From contig NZ_CP060488.1 in assembly GCF_014334015.1 (NCBI RefSeq), forward strand, positions 4,546,501-4,610,500: 64,000 nucleotides of DNA, read 5' to 3'. The translations under genes and the position numbers were made by a program. This document shows positions 37,358-45,596 of the stretch, piece by piece. The first letter of the stretch is position 1. Every line of letters begins with the position of its first letter. The notes under the pieces are model-generated. The model searched no databases, had not been told where the DNA came from, and saw nothing but the letters and a program-made list of their open reading frames with translations. This stretch comes from Bacteroides sp. M10 (GTDB lineage Bacteria > Bacteroidota > Bacteroidia > Bacteroidales > Bacteroidaceae).

Positions 37358-38088
37358 AAAAAAAAATAGTTTATGTAATTACAGGACTTCTTCTAGTTAT
37401 ATATAGTTGTAAAAGTCTACCTTCAGGAGGTGGTGATTCTATCGATTATGACTTTAAGTTTGATTTATACAGTCATGTAAAATGGTATTATCGTGCTAAC
37501 TTGAAATATCCATCTGTAGAGGAATTGAAGAATTTTTGTTGGGAAATGATAGATGATGCTAATGATAACACATTTTCATCATTTAGTGATTTTGAAAAGA
37601 CTATAAATAACAAAAGAACAGGACGCGAAGATTTGTTACGATATTTATCTTTGCATAAGAATGATATTTTATTTGAAGTAAGAAACAAATCAATGAATGT
37701 TCTTTGGAAAGGTAAAAAATGGATGAAATTTAAATTTGATTTATGCGAAATGATAAAAAAGAGAAGTTCTCTTTTTACTTATTTTTATAACTCTTCGGGT
37801 TACTGCAGTAAAGATTTTGATTACGAAGAGGATTTTTATATAATAAGAAAAGAAATTCGTGACAAATATGTAACAGATACTGTGCAGCGGAGTGAATTTC
37901 AATCATGTCTTTTGAGATATGACAGAGGCAGCGGATATCAGCTATGTTCTCCTTCAAAAAGTAGAATAAAACAAAATGTCTATCTAAATAAATTAGGTTG
38001 TGCTTTAGATACTTTTCTTCTAAATAGAGATGTTCAAATGATTCAATTTGTAACAAATTTGCCAAAAGATCTTTTATCTAAGGAATAG
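37354..38088 (+). CDS. Putative immunity lipoprotein
   Basis: 244 residues with a lipoprotein signal (LLLVIYSC, Cys19). The rest is a charged, aromatic-rich soluble domain with several Cys and many Lys/Asp, without a recognised motif. The start codon overlaps the stop of the toxin-tail fragment. A periplasm-facing lipoprotein would suit neutralisation of a toxin acting in the envelope; this is inference. The coding region is markedly A/T-rich. Confidence 0.68.
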   Translation: MKKKIVYVITGLLLVIYSCKSLPSGGGDSIDYDFKFDLYSHVKWYYRANLKYPSVEELKNFCWEMIDDANDNTFSSFSDFEKTINNKRTGREDLLRYLSLHKNDILFEVRNKSMNVLWKGKKWMKFKFDLCEMIKKRSSLFTYFYNSSGYCSKDFDYEEDFYIIRKEIRDKYVTDTVQRSEFQSCLLRYDRGSGYQLCSPSKSRIKQNVYLNKLGCALDTFLLNRDVQMIQFVTNLPKDLLSKE

Positions 38089-38169
38089 TTGATCTTATTT
38101 TGTTTCTTAACAGTAAAGTAGTTTGGGATTAGAAGTATCAACAAATTTTCATTCAACGAGGAACGTTAA

Positions 38170-38322
38170 ATGAAAAATACATATCTGGAATTTGAGCTTT
38201 TTACTTTAGCGTGCAGTTTGCTGAATTTAACAGTGGAAGGGGCGTCTGAAGCCGGAGTACAGATAGGGAGAAAGTTAGAGTATGTGTTTGGTAAAGCGAC
38301 AGGAAATCCACATGGGGAATGA
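38170..38322 (+). pseudogene. Orphan toxin-tail fragment, module 2
   Basis: 50 codons ending EGASEAGVQIGRKLEYVFGK followed by ATGNPHGE and a stop. The pattern KLEYVFGKATGN-H resembles the start of a C-terminal toxin domain found at the ends of Rhs and hemagglutinin-type proteins in Bacteroidetes, where the sequence continues for another 50-80 residues. Here a TGA cuts it off. The following gene, with a strong Shine-Dalgarno, is its likely former immunity gene. Confidence 0.5.
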
Positions 38323-38386
38323 AAGGTACAAAGTTTTTGGGAGAATAACCGATTAATAACTATAGAACTATTTGGAGGTAAATAAT

Positions 38387-38902
38387 ATGAATATAATTGT
38401 AAGAAACTTATATGTAAAAGAGTTTTGTTTTGGCTCATTTCGAGAACAGACATTGTTTTTAGATAATATAAATAGCCCCCAAAAAATAGTATTGGAAAAT
38501 ACATATGGAGAATTATATTATTGTTATGTGTTTTACAATTCAATTGCGCAAGAAAAAGAGTTTATATTATCATTTAGTAGTGATTCTGCTAAAGAAAATA
38601 TAAATATATGTTTTTGGATAGATAAGAATATTGTAATTATAAGTTTTGATTCTTCTATATATCTTATTGATAATAAAGAATGTAGAGTTATAGAAGAAAT
38701 AGAGCTAACAAGCCCATTGATTGGTCTTTATCAAATAAATGAAAATAAGATGCTTGTTTTAGAAGAAACTTATGTTAGGACAATTAATCCCAATGGGAAA
38801 ATTGTTCAAGATATGAAGACTGATTTAATTGAAGACTTTAATTTTCAAGATCATATATTATATGTCTTTGCCGAGGATAATAAATACATATATAAATTAT
38901 AG
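38387..38902 (+). CDS. Putative immunity protein of module 2
   Basis: 171 residues from ATG 38387, chosen over 38372 because GGAGGT lies 8 bp upstream. Acidic, beta-rich soluble protein with repeated short strands (ICFWIDKNIVIISFDSSIYL, KMLVLEETYVRTINPNG), suggestive of a small beta-propeller or sandwich. No signal peptide. The family is not recognised; position after a toxin-tail fragment and the acidic character support immunity. Very A/T-rich. Confidence 0.6.
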   Translation: MNIIVRNLYVKEFCFGSFREQTLFLDNINSPQKIVLENTYGELYYCYVFYNSIAQEKEFILSFSSDSAKENINICFWIDKNIVIISFDSSIYLIDNKECRVIEEIELTSPLIGLYQINENKMLVLEETYVRTINPNGKIVQDMKTDLIEDFNFQDHILYVFAEDNKYIYKL

Positions 38903-38950
38903 CGTATTATTCTGAAATAGTTTAACTTGAAAATTATTTTACTATTTTTT

Positions 38951-39025
38951 ACCATGATGTAGATTGCCTAAAAAATAATTCATATCAGGGTAACTTTTTT
39001 TATTTCTTATAAGCCAACTTACTTG
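38951..39025 (+). repeat. Decayed hairpin plus LRR-gene 3' end, copy 2
   Basis: ACCATGATGTAGATT and AATTCATATCAGGGT form a degenerate version of the array hairpin. Immediately after it GGGTAACTTTTTTTATTTCT and TATAAGCCAACTTACT repeat the 3' end of the LRR gene at 41313-41352, as at 36216-36256. Confidence 0.6.
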
Positions 39026-39063
39026 AATCTCCTTCGAATCTAAATATGGTGCTTATCTTTCTG

Positions 39064-39338
39064 TAGAATACTCCTATGATGCTAATGGAATTTTAATCCA
39101 AGGTTTTAACAAAAAGATTACTGGTATTCAGTATAATTGTTTAAATTTACCGTGTCGTATAGAAGTTTGAGAATGGTAACAGTATCTCTTATCTCACGAA
39201 AAGATATCGGTCTACTATTCGTCAAAACAACCTATTTCTAATGGCTTAACTGTTAAAGAAAGAATGGCTAACTCAAACTTTTCAGAACAATATGATTTTA
39301 GAATAAAAATATTAAAGGAATTTGGAGGGAAGCCATGA
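39064..39338 (+). pseudogene. Decayed Rhs-core fragment joined to toxin tail, module 3
   Basis: 39064-39205 matches the Rhs gene at about 33995-34125: TATGATGCTAATGG is identical, and both continue with a KKI-x-IQYN-LNLP-RIE protein pattern. In this copy there is an in-frame stop after RIEV. From about 39200 another frame reads on to SKQPISNGLTVKERMANSNF and ILKEFGGKP, whose TGA overlaps the next ATG (39335-39338). It is thus the relic of a displaced Rhs toxin 3' end still attached to its immunity gene. Confidence 0.7.
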
Positions 39339-39697
39339 GAAAAATTAAAAACTTAAAAGAAGCGCTGGAGATCTTTGAAGATGCTGCAATCAAGCAAGCG
39401 GATGCAATAATGCAGAAAGGTAGTAGTAAAATAGCCAATCGTAATTATGATAAAATATTATCGGTTGCACAATACTTGAGAGAAAATAAGTTACTTCCTG
39501 AATTATCCGTTTTTTACATGCATCCTAATTTGTCCGTACGTTCATGGGCAGCTGCGTATTTATTGCCTGTATATGAGGAAGAAAGCATTAAAATATTAGA
39601 AGAAATAGCTAAATTTGAAGGCTTTGGAGCTCTTGATGCAGATATTTTAATCAAAGAATGGAAGAAAGGTAAATTGCGTGATTTCTATACTTTGTAA
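39335..39697 (+). CDS. DUF2019/HEAT-like immunity protein
   Basis: 120 residues, all-helical. HPNLSVRSWAAAYLLPVYEE followed by SIKILEEIAKFEGFGALDAD has the pattern of DUF2019 proteins, a short HEAT-like family often found next to toxin domains. Its ATG overlaps the stop of the module 3 toxin tail (ATGA). Cytoplasmic immunity protein is the most likely role. Confidence 0.72.
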   Translation: MRKIKNLKEALEIFEDAAIKQADAIMQKGSSKIANRNYDKILSVAQYLRENKLLPELSVFYMHPNLSVRSWAAAYLLPVYEEESIKILEEIAKFEGFGALDADILIKEWKKGKLRDFYTL

Positions 39698-39783
39698 TTT
39701 ATACTTTGTTTGTCTTATCCTGGTATAAGTTGATTTTAAAGTAAGTTATCGACGGGAATTTGATTAATCATAAATAATATATT

Positions 39784-40215
39784 ATGGAGTTAGCACAGGA
39801 AATATTAATAAACCAGTATGCTCAAGGTATTGTCTCGGTTGAAACATTATTGGATAATTACAGGATATTTGATATTGTTGAGAAGGAAATGTATTTGAAA
39901 TATTTGGTCTTTTTGATTATTCAGTCTAAGTGTACGGATTCGGATATTCTGCCGGCAATAGAAAATAGCCGTTTGAAGAAAACATATACTCCCTGTGTGC
40001 TTTTAGAGAAAGGAGGAACGAAATACCATAGTTTAAAGAAAATCACAAGTTTGCCTGACTATGAATTGGATAAGGTCTTAGTCTTATTCTTGAATCTGTT
40101 TAAAATAGGATATGATAGGCGATTTCGGCAGGAAAAAAATAATCCGAATAAATGGTGGTATTGGGATTTATCTGATGCGGAAACGCAACTGAAAGTAATT
40201 CAAATGCAAAAATAG
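39784..40215 (+). CDS. DUF5958-like protein
   Basis: 143 residues, helical, no signal peptide. The segment TKYHSLKKITSLPDYELDKV followed by FLNLFKIGYDRRFR and NNPNKWWYWDLSD matches what I know of DUF5958 proteins of Bacteroidetes, which recur in Rhs-type loci. Probably an immunity or immunity-associated protein. It sits 86 bp after the DUF2019 gene with no toxin fragment I can identify in between. Confidence 0.62.
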   Translation: MELAQEILINQYAQGIVSVETLLDNYRIFDIVEKEMYLKYLVFLIIQSKCTDSDILPAIENSRLKKTYTPCVLLEKGGTKYHSLKKITSLPDYELDKVLVLFLNLFKIGYDRRFRQEKNNPNKWWYWDLSDAETQLKVIQMQK

Positions 40216-40260
40216 ATACCATTCTTTTCTCTTGTAGACTAATACTTAAATAAAAAACAT

Positions 40261-40689
40261 ATGGGAGCTTTTTTTATAAATATATTTAAGAAGATTACTG
40301 TTCTGAATAGTATTCTAATGGTTGTCTATTGTATTTTTCATCCTAATTTAGGGGACTTTGAATTTATGTTTATCATAATAATATTATTGCTGGTTTCATG
40401 GATAATATGGCTGATAGGCAAGATGTTGAACTTAATATTAAAGAATAAACATCCGGAGGATAGGAATTTAAAAACAAATGGTATTGTTAGAACTATTTAT
40501 TTACGATTTTGCGAGAATATAGAGATGATATATTCTATCTTTTTTTTAATATATATAGTCTTCCATCGTAAGCAAATAGCAGTTGCTTATTTAATATTAC
40601 TAATGTTTGGATTATATATCGGAAATAGAATAGCAATGAAGGCTAATCGCTATTTGCTGGATCAGGCAAATAAAGGACAGAAGAAATAA
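40261..40689 (+). CDS. Four-helix membrane protein, family copy A2
   Basis: 142 residues, collinear with copy A1 at 35156: same length, same INIFKKITVLNSILM start, SWIIWLIGKMLNL, and LLMFGLYIGNRIAMKANRYL end. Four membrane segments. Together with copy B2 it repeats the A1-B1 gene pair about 5.1 kb away, showing duplication of a two-gene block. Confidence 0.75.
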   Translation: MGAFFINIFKKITVLNSILMVVYCIFHPNLGDFEFMFIIIILLLVSWIIWLIGKMLNLILKNKHPEDRNLKTNGIVRTIYLRFCENIEMIYSIFFLIYIVFHRKQIAVAYLILLMFGLYIGNRIAMKANRYLLDQANKGQKK

Positions 40690-40754
40690 AACTTTCCCCG
40701 TTGAGATCACAAGATAGAAACAAATAGCTTTTAATAACCAACTGAATTAATTAT

Positions 40755-41222
40755 ATGAGATATTTATTTATAGCAATATATAAAAAGGCAGCAATATGGT
40801 TCAGTATTATGATGATTCCCTATTGCGTTTTTTCTTCTTTTTTAGAAGAGTATCCTTCTCTAATTTTTATTGTCAGAGTAATACTTGCTGTTGCAATAGC
40901 AATCATTGCAATAGGTGGAATGATGAGCTATCTATTTCCTTATATAGAGACTCCTCGACAGACGTTGAAGAAGAAGGGCGTTATTCGAACATTATATTTG
41001 AACTCTGATAAAATAATAGTGCAATTATATTGCTGGTATTTAGTGCTATATATAACTTTTAGTCTGGAATATAAGTCTATATTATATAATCTTCCCATGT
41101 TGTTTTTTATTGGGCTATTCTGGGGATATAAGATAACAATGAAAACAAACAAATGTACTTTGATAGAGATTAACAGGAAAAAGCAAGAGCACTCTAAAAA
41201 GCAAAAATCAGATAAGGGGTAA
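40755..41222 (+). CDS. Four-helix membrane protein, family copy B2
   Basis: 155 residues, close paralogue of copy B1 (identical MRYLFIAIYKK start, SIMMIPYCVFSSFL, AIGGMMSYLFPYIE). Ends in a lysine-rich tail. It is the last gene of the array before the convergent LRR gene, whose terminator abuts its stop codon. Confidence 0.73.
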   Translation: MRYLFIAIYKKAAIWFSIMMIPYCVFSSFLEEYPSLIFIVRVILAVAIAIIAIGGMMSYLFPYIETPRQTLKKKGVIRTLYLNSDKIIVQLYCWYLVLYITFSLEYKSILYNLPMLFFIGLFWGYKITMKTNKCTLIEINRKKQEHSKKQKSDKG

Positions 41223-41251
41223 AAAAAGAGTTCGGCTTTGCACCGAACTCT
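41220..41251 (-). terminator. Terminator of LRR gene
   Basis: Read on the minus strand AGAGTTCGG and CCGAACTCT form a 9-bp stem followed by TTTTTTT. It ends the LRR transcript at the border with the immunity array. Confidence 0.85.
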
Positions 41252-41324
41252 ATGACTATATTATGAATGTTTTACTCGTACACTTTTTTGGATTATTCCG
41301 AGTGTTTCTATCGGATAACCTTTT

Positions 41325-42374
41325 TTATTTCTTATAAACCAACTTACTCGGAACTCCCTCCCCGAACAAGTTATCTCCCAGCGTTGTAATCTTATCTCCC
41401 GTAGCCAATACATAGCGAAGATTATCACATCCCATAAAAGCACCGAATTCGATAGCCGTTACACTGGCCGGTAATTCCAGCGTGCCGCACAGACGACCGC
41501 AATTACTAAATACACGCTGTCCGATTGACTTCAGGTTATGAGGTAATTTCATATTCAGCAGATACTTCTTCTGCGAGAAAGTGAAGTCGGGGATAGCCGT
41601 TGCATTTGTCTTGGAAATATCAACCGATACGAGATTCGGCATATAATCGCGGATAAGTTTGAAGTCTGCGTTATCCAGTTTCCCTTCAACGGTCAGGAAG
41701 TTGATGTCTCTGGGTTGTAGTCCGGCTTTTAGGATTTCTTCTTCCAGTTTACCCATTGCACCCACTTGCAGGGTAGTCTCTACCGGTTCACCTTCGATGA
41801 AAGCAAAATTCTGCCATCTGTCTTTGTAGCGGTAAGCGTCGCTGCTGCCCAGAGGGACGAAGATGGCGGTAACGCTGTCTGCCAATGCTTCCGGCAGCAG
41901 GTTGGGAGCAGTCTTTTTCCGGATCTGACAGATTTTCAGATTCTCACAGCCTTTGAAAGCAGCATCTTCGATATTCTTCGTTTTCTCGGAGAGGATCACT
42001 TTTTCCAGTGTGGCTTTACCTTTGGTCACTCCGCCTACCACATTCGAGAAAGCATAGGCAGGGATGAAGTTCGGCATATAAATGTAGAATTTTCCATTGG
42101 GATAAGTACCGGCTTTTCCGCTGTACATCTTGATTTCTGCGTTCGAAATATCCAATACTTTCAGATTGGCAAATTCGTCACGGAGATGCCGGAAGTCCTC
42201 TGCATTCAGTTTTCCGGTCAGTGTGAGGTGGGTGACACTGTTGGCTTCCTCTTCAGTCATCATGGAAATCAGCGTACCGGGCTTACTCACATAATACGTC
42301 TTACTCACTTGGGCGGCGGCTCCTAATGCATTAGCGACCAGTAAGAAACTTATCAATAGTAGTTTAATTTTCAT
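41325..42374 (-). CDS. BspA-like leucine-rich-repeat surface protein
   Basis: 349 residues from ATG 42374, which starts a signal peptide (MKIKLLLISFLLVANALGAAAQ); an upstream start at 42422 would add a non-signal extension across the -7 box. LRR_5/BspA-type repeats are seen, e.g. NAEIKMYSGKAG, IPAYAFSNVVGGVTKGKATL, IPDFTFSQKKYLLNMKLPHN, IGQRVFSNCGRL, IEFGAFMGCDNL. Such proteins bind host or bacterial surfaces. Its last codons occur as extra copies at 36216 and 38985 inside the Rhs array, so this gene marks the right boundary of recombination there. Confidence 0.85.
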   Translation of the reverse strand: MKIKLLLISFLLVANALGAAAQVSKTYYVSKPGTLISMMTEEEANSVTHLTLTGKLNAEDFRHLRDEFANLKVLDISNAEIKMYSGKAGTYPNGKFYIYMPNFIPAYAFSNVVGGVTKGKATLEKVILSEKTKNIEDAAFKGCENLKICQIRKKTAPNLLPEALADSVTAIFVPLGSSDAYRYKDRWQNFAFIEGEPVETTLQVGAMGKLEEEILKAGLQPRDINFLTVEGKLDNADFKLIRDYMPNLVSVDISKTNATAIPDFTFSQKKYLLNMKLPHNLKSIGQRVFSNCGRLCGTLELPASVTAIEFGAFMGCDNLRYVLATGDKITTLGDNLFGEGVPSKLVYKK

Positions 42375-42395
42375 AATTTTGTAGATTTGTTCTGA

Positions 42396-42403
42396 CAAAT
42401 ATA
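42396..42403 (-). promoter_or_regulatory. -7 box of LRR gene
   Basis: TATATTTG on the minus strand, 21 bp before the chosen ATG at 42374. No TTTG at 19 bp. Confidence 0.5.
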
Positions 42404-42445
42404 GGAAAAATAGAGAATACATGATGTTTTTTTATGTTTTATATC

Positions 42446-42453
42446 TAATTTTG
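42446..42453 (+). promoter_or_regulatory. -7 box of CPBP protease gene
   Basis: TAATTTTG fits TAnnTTTG 24 bp before the ATG at 42478. No TTTG at 19 bp. Confidence 0.45.
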
Positions 42454-42477
42454 TAGCCGGATTAACAAATTGTAAAA

Positions 42478-43374
42478 ATGGAGGCAGACAACATAGATGG
42501 GAAGAAAGAACCCAGAAGACTTCCTGTGTGGGCATGTATCCCGTTGTTTATTGTGGTACTTTTCATATTTATTGGATTGTATGGGACATTGGTCAGCGGA
42601 GGACTGTCGTTGGTTCTTGGAGTGGAGGCTCGTCATCCGGGAGTAGTAGGATATATTTTCGTGGAGGCCAGTATGCTTTTGGCTGTTCTTACTGCCGCCA
42701 TAATCTTGCTTCGTCTCGAACGTCGTCCGTTTTCTGATTTGGGACTTTCCCTAAAAGGACATGCCGGTGGACTGTGGTATGGCCTTCTGATAGCAATCTT
42801 GCTCTATTTGCTGGGTTTCGGAATCTCTGTTGTTTTGGGAGAAATAGAAGTCACTGGTTTTCAGTTTAAGCCGTTGGATTTATTGGGGTCGTGGGTGTTT
42901 TTCCTGTTAGTGGCGTTGTTTGAAGAAATTCTGATGCGCGGCTATATCCTCGGACGTCTGCTTCATACTAATATGAATAAATTCCTGGCACTCTTCATCT
43001 CGTCGGCATTATTTGCGTTTATGCATATCTTTAATCCGGAAATAGCTTTCCTGCCGATGCTTAATCTATTGTTTGCCGGTATGCTGCTGGGTGCTTCCTA
43101 TCTTTATACCCGGAATCTGTGTTTCCCTATCTCTCTTCATCTTTTCTGGAATTGGATTCAAGGTCCGATTCTAGGTTATCAGGTGAGCGGAAATAATTTC
43201 ACGACGAGCATGCTGACTTTGCGTATGCCCGAAGAAAACGTACTGAATGGCGGAGCCTTCGGTTTTGAAGGCTCGCTCATTTGCACAGTACTTATGATTG
43301 TTTTTACGATTCTGATCGTGTGGTGGGGAGAAAAAAGGGAAGCAATCAGTCTTGCTGTACCCCGATCATACTAA
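42478..43374 (+). CDS. CPBP (Abi/CAAX-like) intramembrane protease
   Basis: 298 residues with about eight membrane helices. Family motifs are present: EEILMR (Glu149, Glu150, Arg154), FAFMH (His183) and HLFWN (His221, Asn225), which form the active site of glutamate-type intramembrane proteases such as Rce1. In bacteria these proteins serve in peptide processing, bacteriocin immunity or protein modification; the substrate here is unknown. Its 3' end overlaps the convergent tex gene by 29 bp. Confidence 0.87.
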   Translation: MEADNIDGKKEPRRLPVWACIPLFIVVLFIFIGLYGTLVSGGLSLVLGVEARHPGVVGYIFVEASMLLAVLTAAIILLRLERRPFSDLGLSLKGHAGGLWYGLLIAILLYLLGFGISVVLGEIEVTGFQFKPLDLLGSWVFFLLVALFEEILMRGYILGRLLHTNMNKFLALFISSALFAFMHIFNPEIAFLPMLNLLFAGMLLGASYLYTRNLCFPISLHLFWNWIQGPILGYQVSGNNFTTSMLTLRMPEENVLNGGAFGFEGSLICTVLMIVFTILIVWWGEKREAISLAVPRSY

Positions 43375-45478
43375 GCTGAATCCGTTTCCGGTCATAATCT
43401 ACATTCATCACTCTGACCATGACGTGTTGATGGATGGATACCACTTCCGTCGGATCGGAAATGAACCGTTCCGCTAATTGCGAGAGGTGCACCAGTCCGT
43501 TCTCCTTAATACCTATATCGACAAACGCCCCGAAATTGGTGATGTTGCCTACGATGCCCGGAAGAATCATTCCTTCGCGCAAATCGGCTATGGTGCGCAC
43601 GTTCTTGTCGAATTCGAAGACTTTGATAGCCTTACGCGGGTCACGTCCCGGCTTGTCGAGTTCCTGCAGAATGTCCTGTAAGGTGGGCAGACCGACGGTA
43701 GGGGTGATGTAGGCGGAGATGTTAATCTTCCGGCGGAGTTCCTTGTCGGCTATCAGTTCGTCGATGGTACATTTCAGGTCTTTGGCCATTTGTTCTACAA
43801 TGTGGTAGCTTTCCGGATGCACGGCGGTGTTGTCCAGCGGATTCTTGGCTCCGGGGATGCGGAGGAATCCGGCACACTGTTCGAAAGCCTTGGCGCCCAT
43901 GCGAGGAACTTTCATCAACTCTTTCCGCGAACCGAAAGCTCCGTTTTCCGCCCGGTAGTTGACGATGTTTTGAGCCAGTTGCGGTCCCAGTCCGGAGATA
44001 TAAGTCAATAGATGGCTGCTTGCCGTATTCAGGTTTACACCGACCAGGTTCACGCAATTCTCTACTGTCTGATCGAGCGCTTTTTTCAGCTTTGTCTGGT
44101 CTACATCGTGCTGGTATTGACCTACACCGATGGATTTAGGATCTATCTTCACCAATTCTGCCAATGGGTCCATCAGGCGGCGGCCGATGGAGACTGCTCC
44201 ACGCACCGTTACGTCATAATCGGGAAACTCGTCGCGGGCAATCTTCGAAGCCGAATAAATGGAAGCTCCCTGCTCACTGACTACAAACACGGGTATCTGA
44301 CGGTCGAAGCTTTGGCTGTTGATGAAATCTTCTGTCTCACGGCTTGCCGTTCCGTTGCCGATGGAAATGGCTTCTATCTGATAGGCCTCAATCATCTTAC
44401 GGAGTTTGGATGCAGCTTCTCCTGTTTTGTTCACGGGAGGATGCGGATAGATATTCTCATTATGCAACAGATTGCCTTGTGCATCGAGGCAGACAACTTT
44501 ACATCCCGTACGGAATCCGGGGTCGATGGCGAGCACCCGTTTTTGTCCCAATGGAGGGGCGAGAAGAAGTTGGCGGAGGTTCTCGGTGAATACCCGGATG
44601 GCTTCCTCGTCGGCTTTTTCTTTGGATTGAGCGGCAAATTCTGTTTCGATGGAGGGCTTGAGCAGACGCTTGTAAGCATCGACTGTGGCTTCGTCTACCT
44701 GCTGGCTACACTCGTTGTTGCCACGTACGAACTGACGTTCCAGACGTTCGATACATGCCTCATCGTCGGGATTGATGGATACTTTCAGCAGGCCTTCCGA
44801 CTCTGCCCGGCGGATGGCCAGCAGGCGGTGGGACGTGCAACGTTTCAGTGCTTCGGAGAAATCGAAATAATCCCGGTATTTCGCCGCTTCTTCCTCTTTT
44901 CCTTTCACCAATTTGGCACTAATCTCTGCCTGACGGCTGAACTGATTACGTACCGTGTTGCGGGCACGTTCGTCCTCGTTCACTTGCTCTGAAATGATGT
45001 CACGGGCGCCTTTCAGGGCATCTTCCACATCTTTCACGTCTCCTTTCACGAAGGCGGCAGCCTTGGCGCTAAGGTTGTTTTCCCTTTGCAACATCAGGAT
45101 GGTGGCAAGCGGTTCTAACCCTTTCTGGCGGGCTACTTCGGCACGTGTCTTCCGCTTGGGTTTATAAGGAAGATAAATGTCTTCCAGTTCCGTCGGATTC
45201 CAGGTGTCGTTGATACGTTTCTCCAGTTCGGCAGTCAGTTTTCCCTGCTCGTTGATGGTGCCGAGAATCGTTTCTTTCCGTTTGGCTATGTCGCACAACT
45301 TGTCGTGTTGCTCTTTGATTTGCTCTATCTGCACTTCATCCAGTCCGCCGGTGGCTTCTTTACGGTAACGACTGATGAAAGGAATCGTAGCACCTTCACC
45401 CAAAAGATGGAGCGTACTACTTATTTGTTTTTCCGGTATACCCAGAAAACCGGAAATCATCTTGTGAAATAATTCCAT
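43346..45478 (-). CDS. tex: Tex-type S1 RNA-binding protein
   Basis: 710 residues from ATG 45478 (an upstream in-frame ATG at 45541 adds 21 residues crossing the divergent gene's promoter). Domain order fits Tex/YhgF: N-terminal helical region with ISRYRKEATGGLDEVQI, YqgF/RNase H-like domain (LAIDPGFRTGCK about residue 320), helix-hairpin-helix motifs (LNTASSHLLTYISGLGPQLA), and the C-terminal S1 domain (GMILPGIVGNITNFGAFVDI). It is a transcription accessory/RNA-binding protein of the cytoplasm. Overlaps the CPBP gene end by 29 bp. Confidence 0.95.
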   Translation of the reverse strand: MELFHKMISGFLGIPEKQISSTLHLLGEGATIPFISRYRKEATGGLDEVQIEQIKEQHDKLCDIAKRKETILGTINEQGKLTAELEKRINDTWNPTELEDIYLPYKPKRKTRAEVARQKGLEPLATILMLQRENNLSAKAAAFVKGDVKDVEDALKGARDIISEQVNEDERARNTVRNQFSRQAEISAKLVKGKEEEAAKYRDYFDFSEALKRCTSHRLLAIRRAESEGLLKVSINPDDEACIERLERQFVRGNNECSQQVDEATVDAYKRLLKPSIETEFAAQSKEKADEEAIRVFTENLRQLLLAPPLGQKRVLAIDPGFRTGCKVVCLDAQGNLLHNENIYPHPPVNKTGEAASKLRKMIEAYQIEAISIGNGTASRETEDFINSQSFDRQIPVFVVSEQGASIYSASKIARDEFPDYDVTVRGAVSIGRRLMDPLAELVKIDPKSIGVGQYQHDVDQTKLKKALDQTVENCVNLVGVNLNTASSHLLTYISGLGPQLAQNIVNYRAENGAFGSRKELMKVPRMGAKAFEQCAGFLRIPGAKNPLDNTAVHPESYHIVEQMAKDLKCTIDELIADKELRRKINISAYITPTVGLPTLQDILQELDKPGRDPRKAIKVFEFDKNVRTIADLREGMILPGIVGNITNFGAFVDIGIKENGLVHLSQLAERFISDPTEVVSIHQHVMVRVMNVDYDRKRIQLSMIGVQQD

Positions 45479-45548
45479 AATTTGTATTTTTTGAGAGTAA
45501 ATGAGCGACAAAAATACATATAAATCTGCTAAACCCGACAAGTTTTAC

Positions 45549-45556
45549 TATATTTG
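45549..45556 (+). promoter_or_regulatory. -7 box of sensor kinase gene
   Basis: TATATTTG 41 bp before the ATG at 45597; TCTG lies 20 bp upstream as an imperfect -33. Supports the downstream start. Confidence 0.55.
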
Positions 45557-45596
45557 CAACTCAATTAATGAATTAACACATCAAAACTGCATAATT

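Noticed and set aside
41261..41443. 60-codon minus-strand frame at the LRR gene end
   Set aside because: It is out of frame with the LRR protein and overlaps its terminal coding part; no start signal.
44012..44992. 326-codon plus-strand frame
   Set aside because: It is antisense to tex, whose domains are unmistakable; the frame is long only because of the codon usage of tex.
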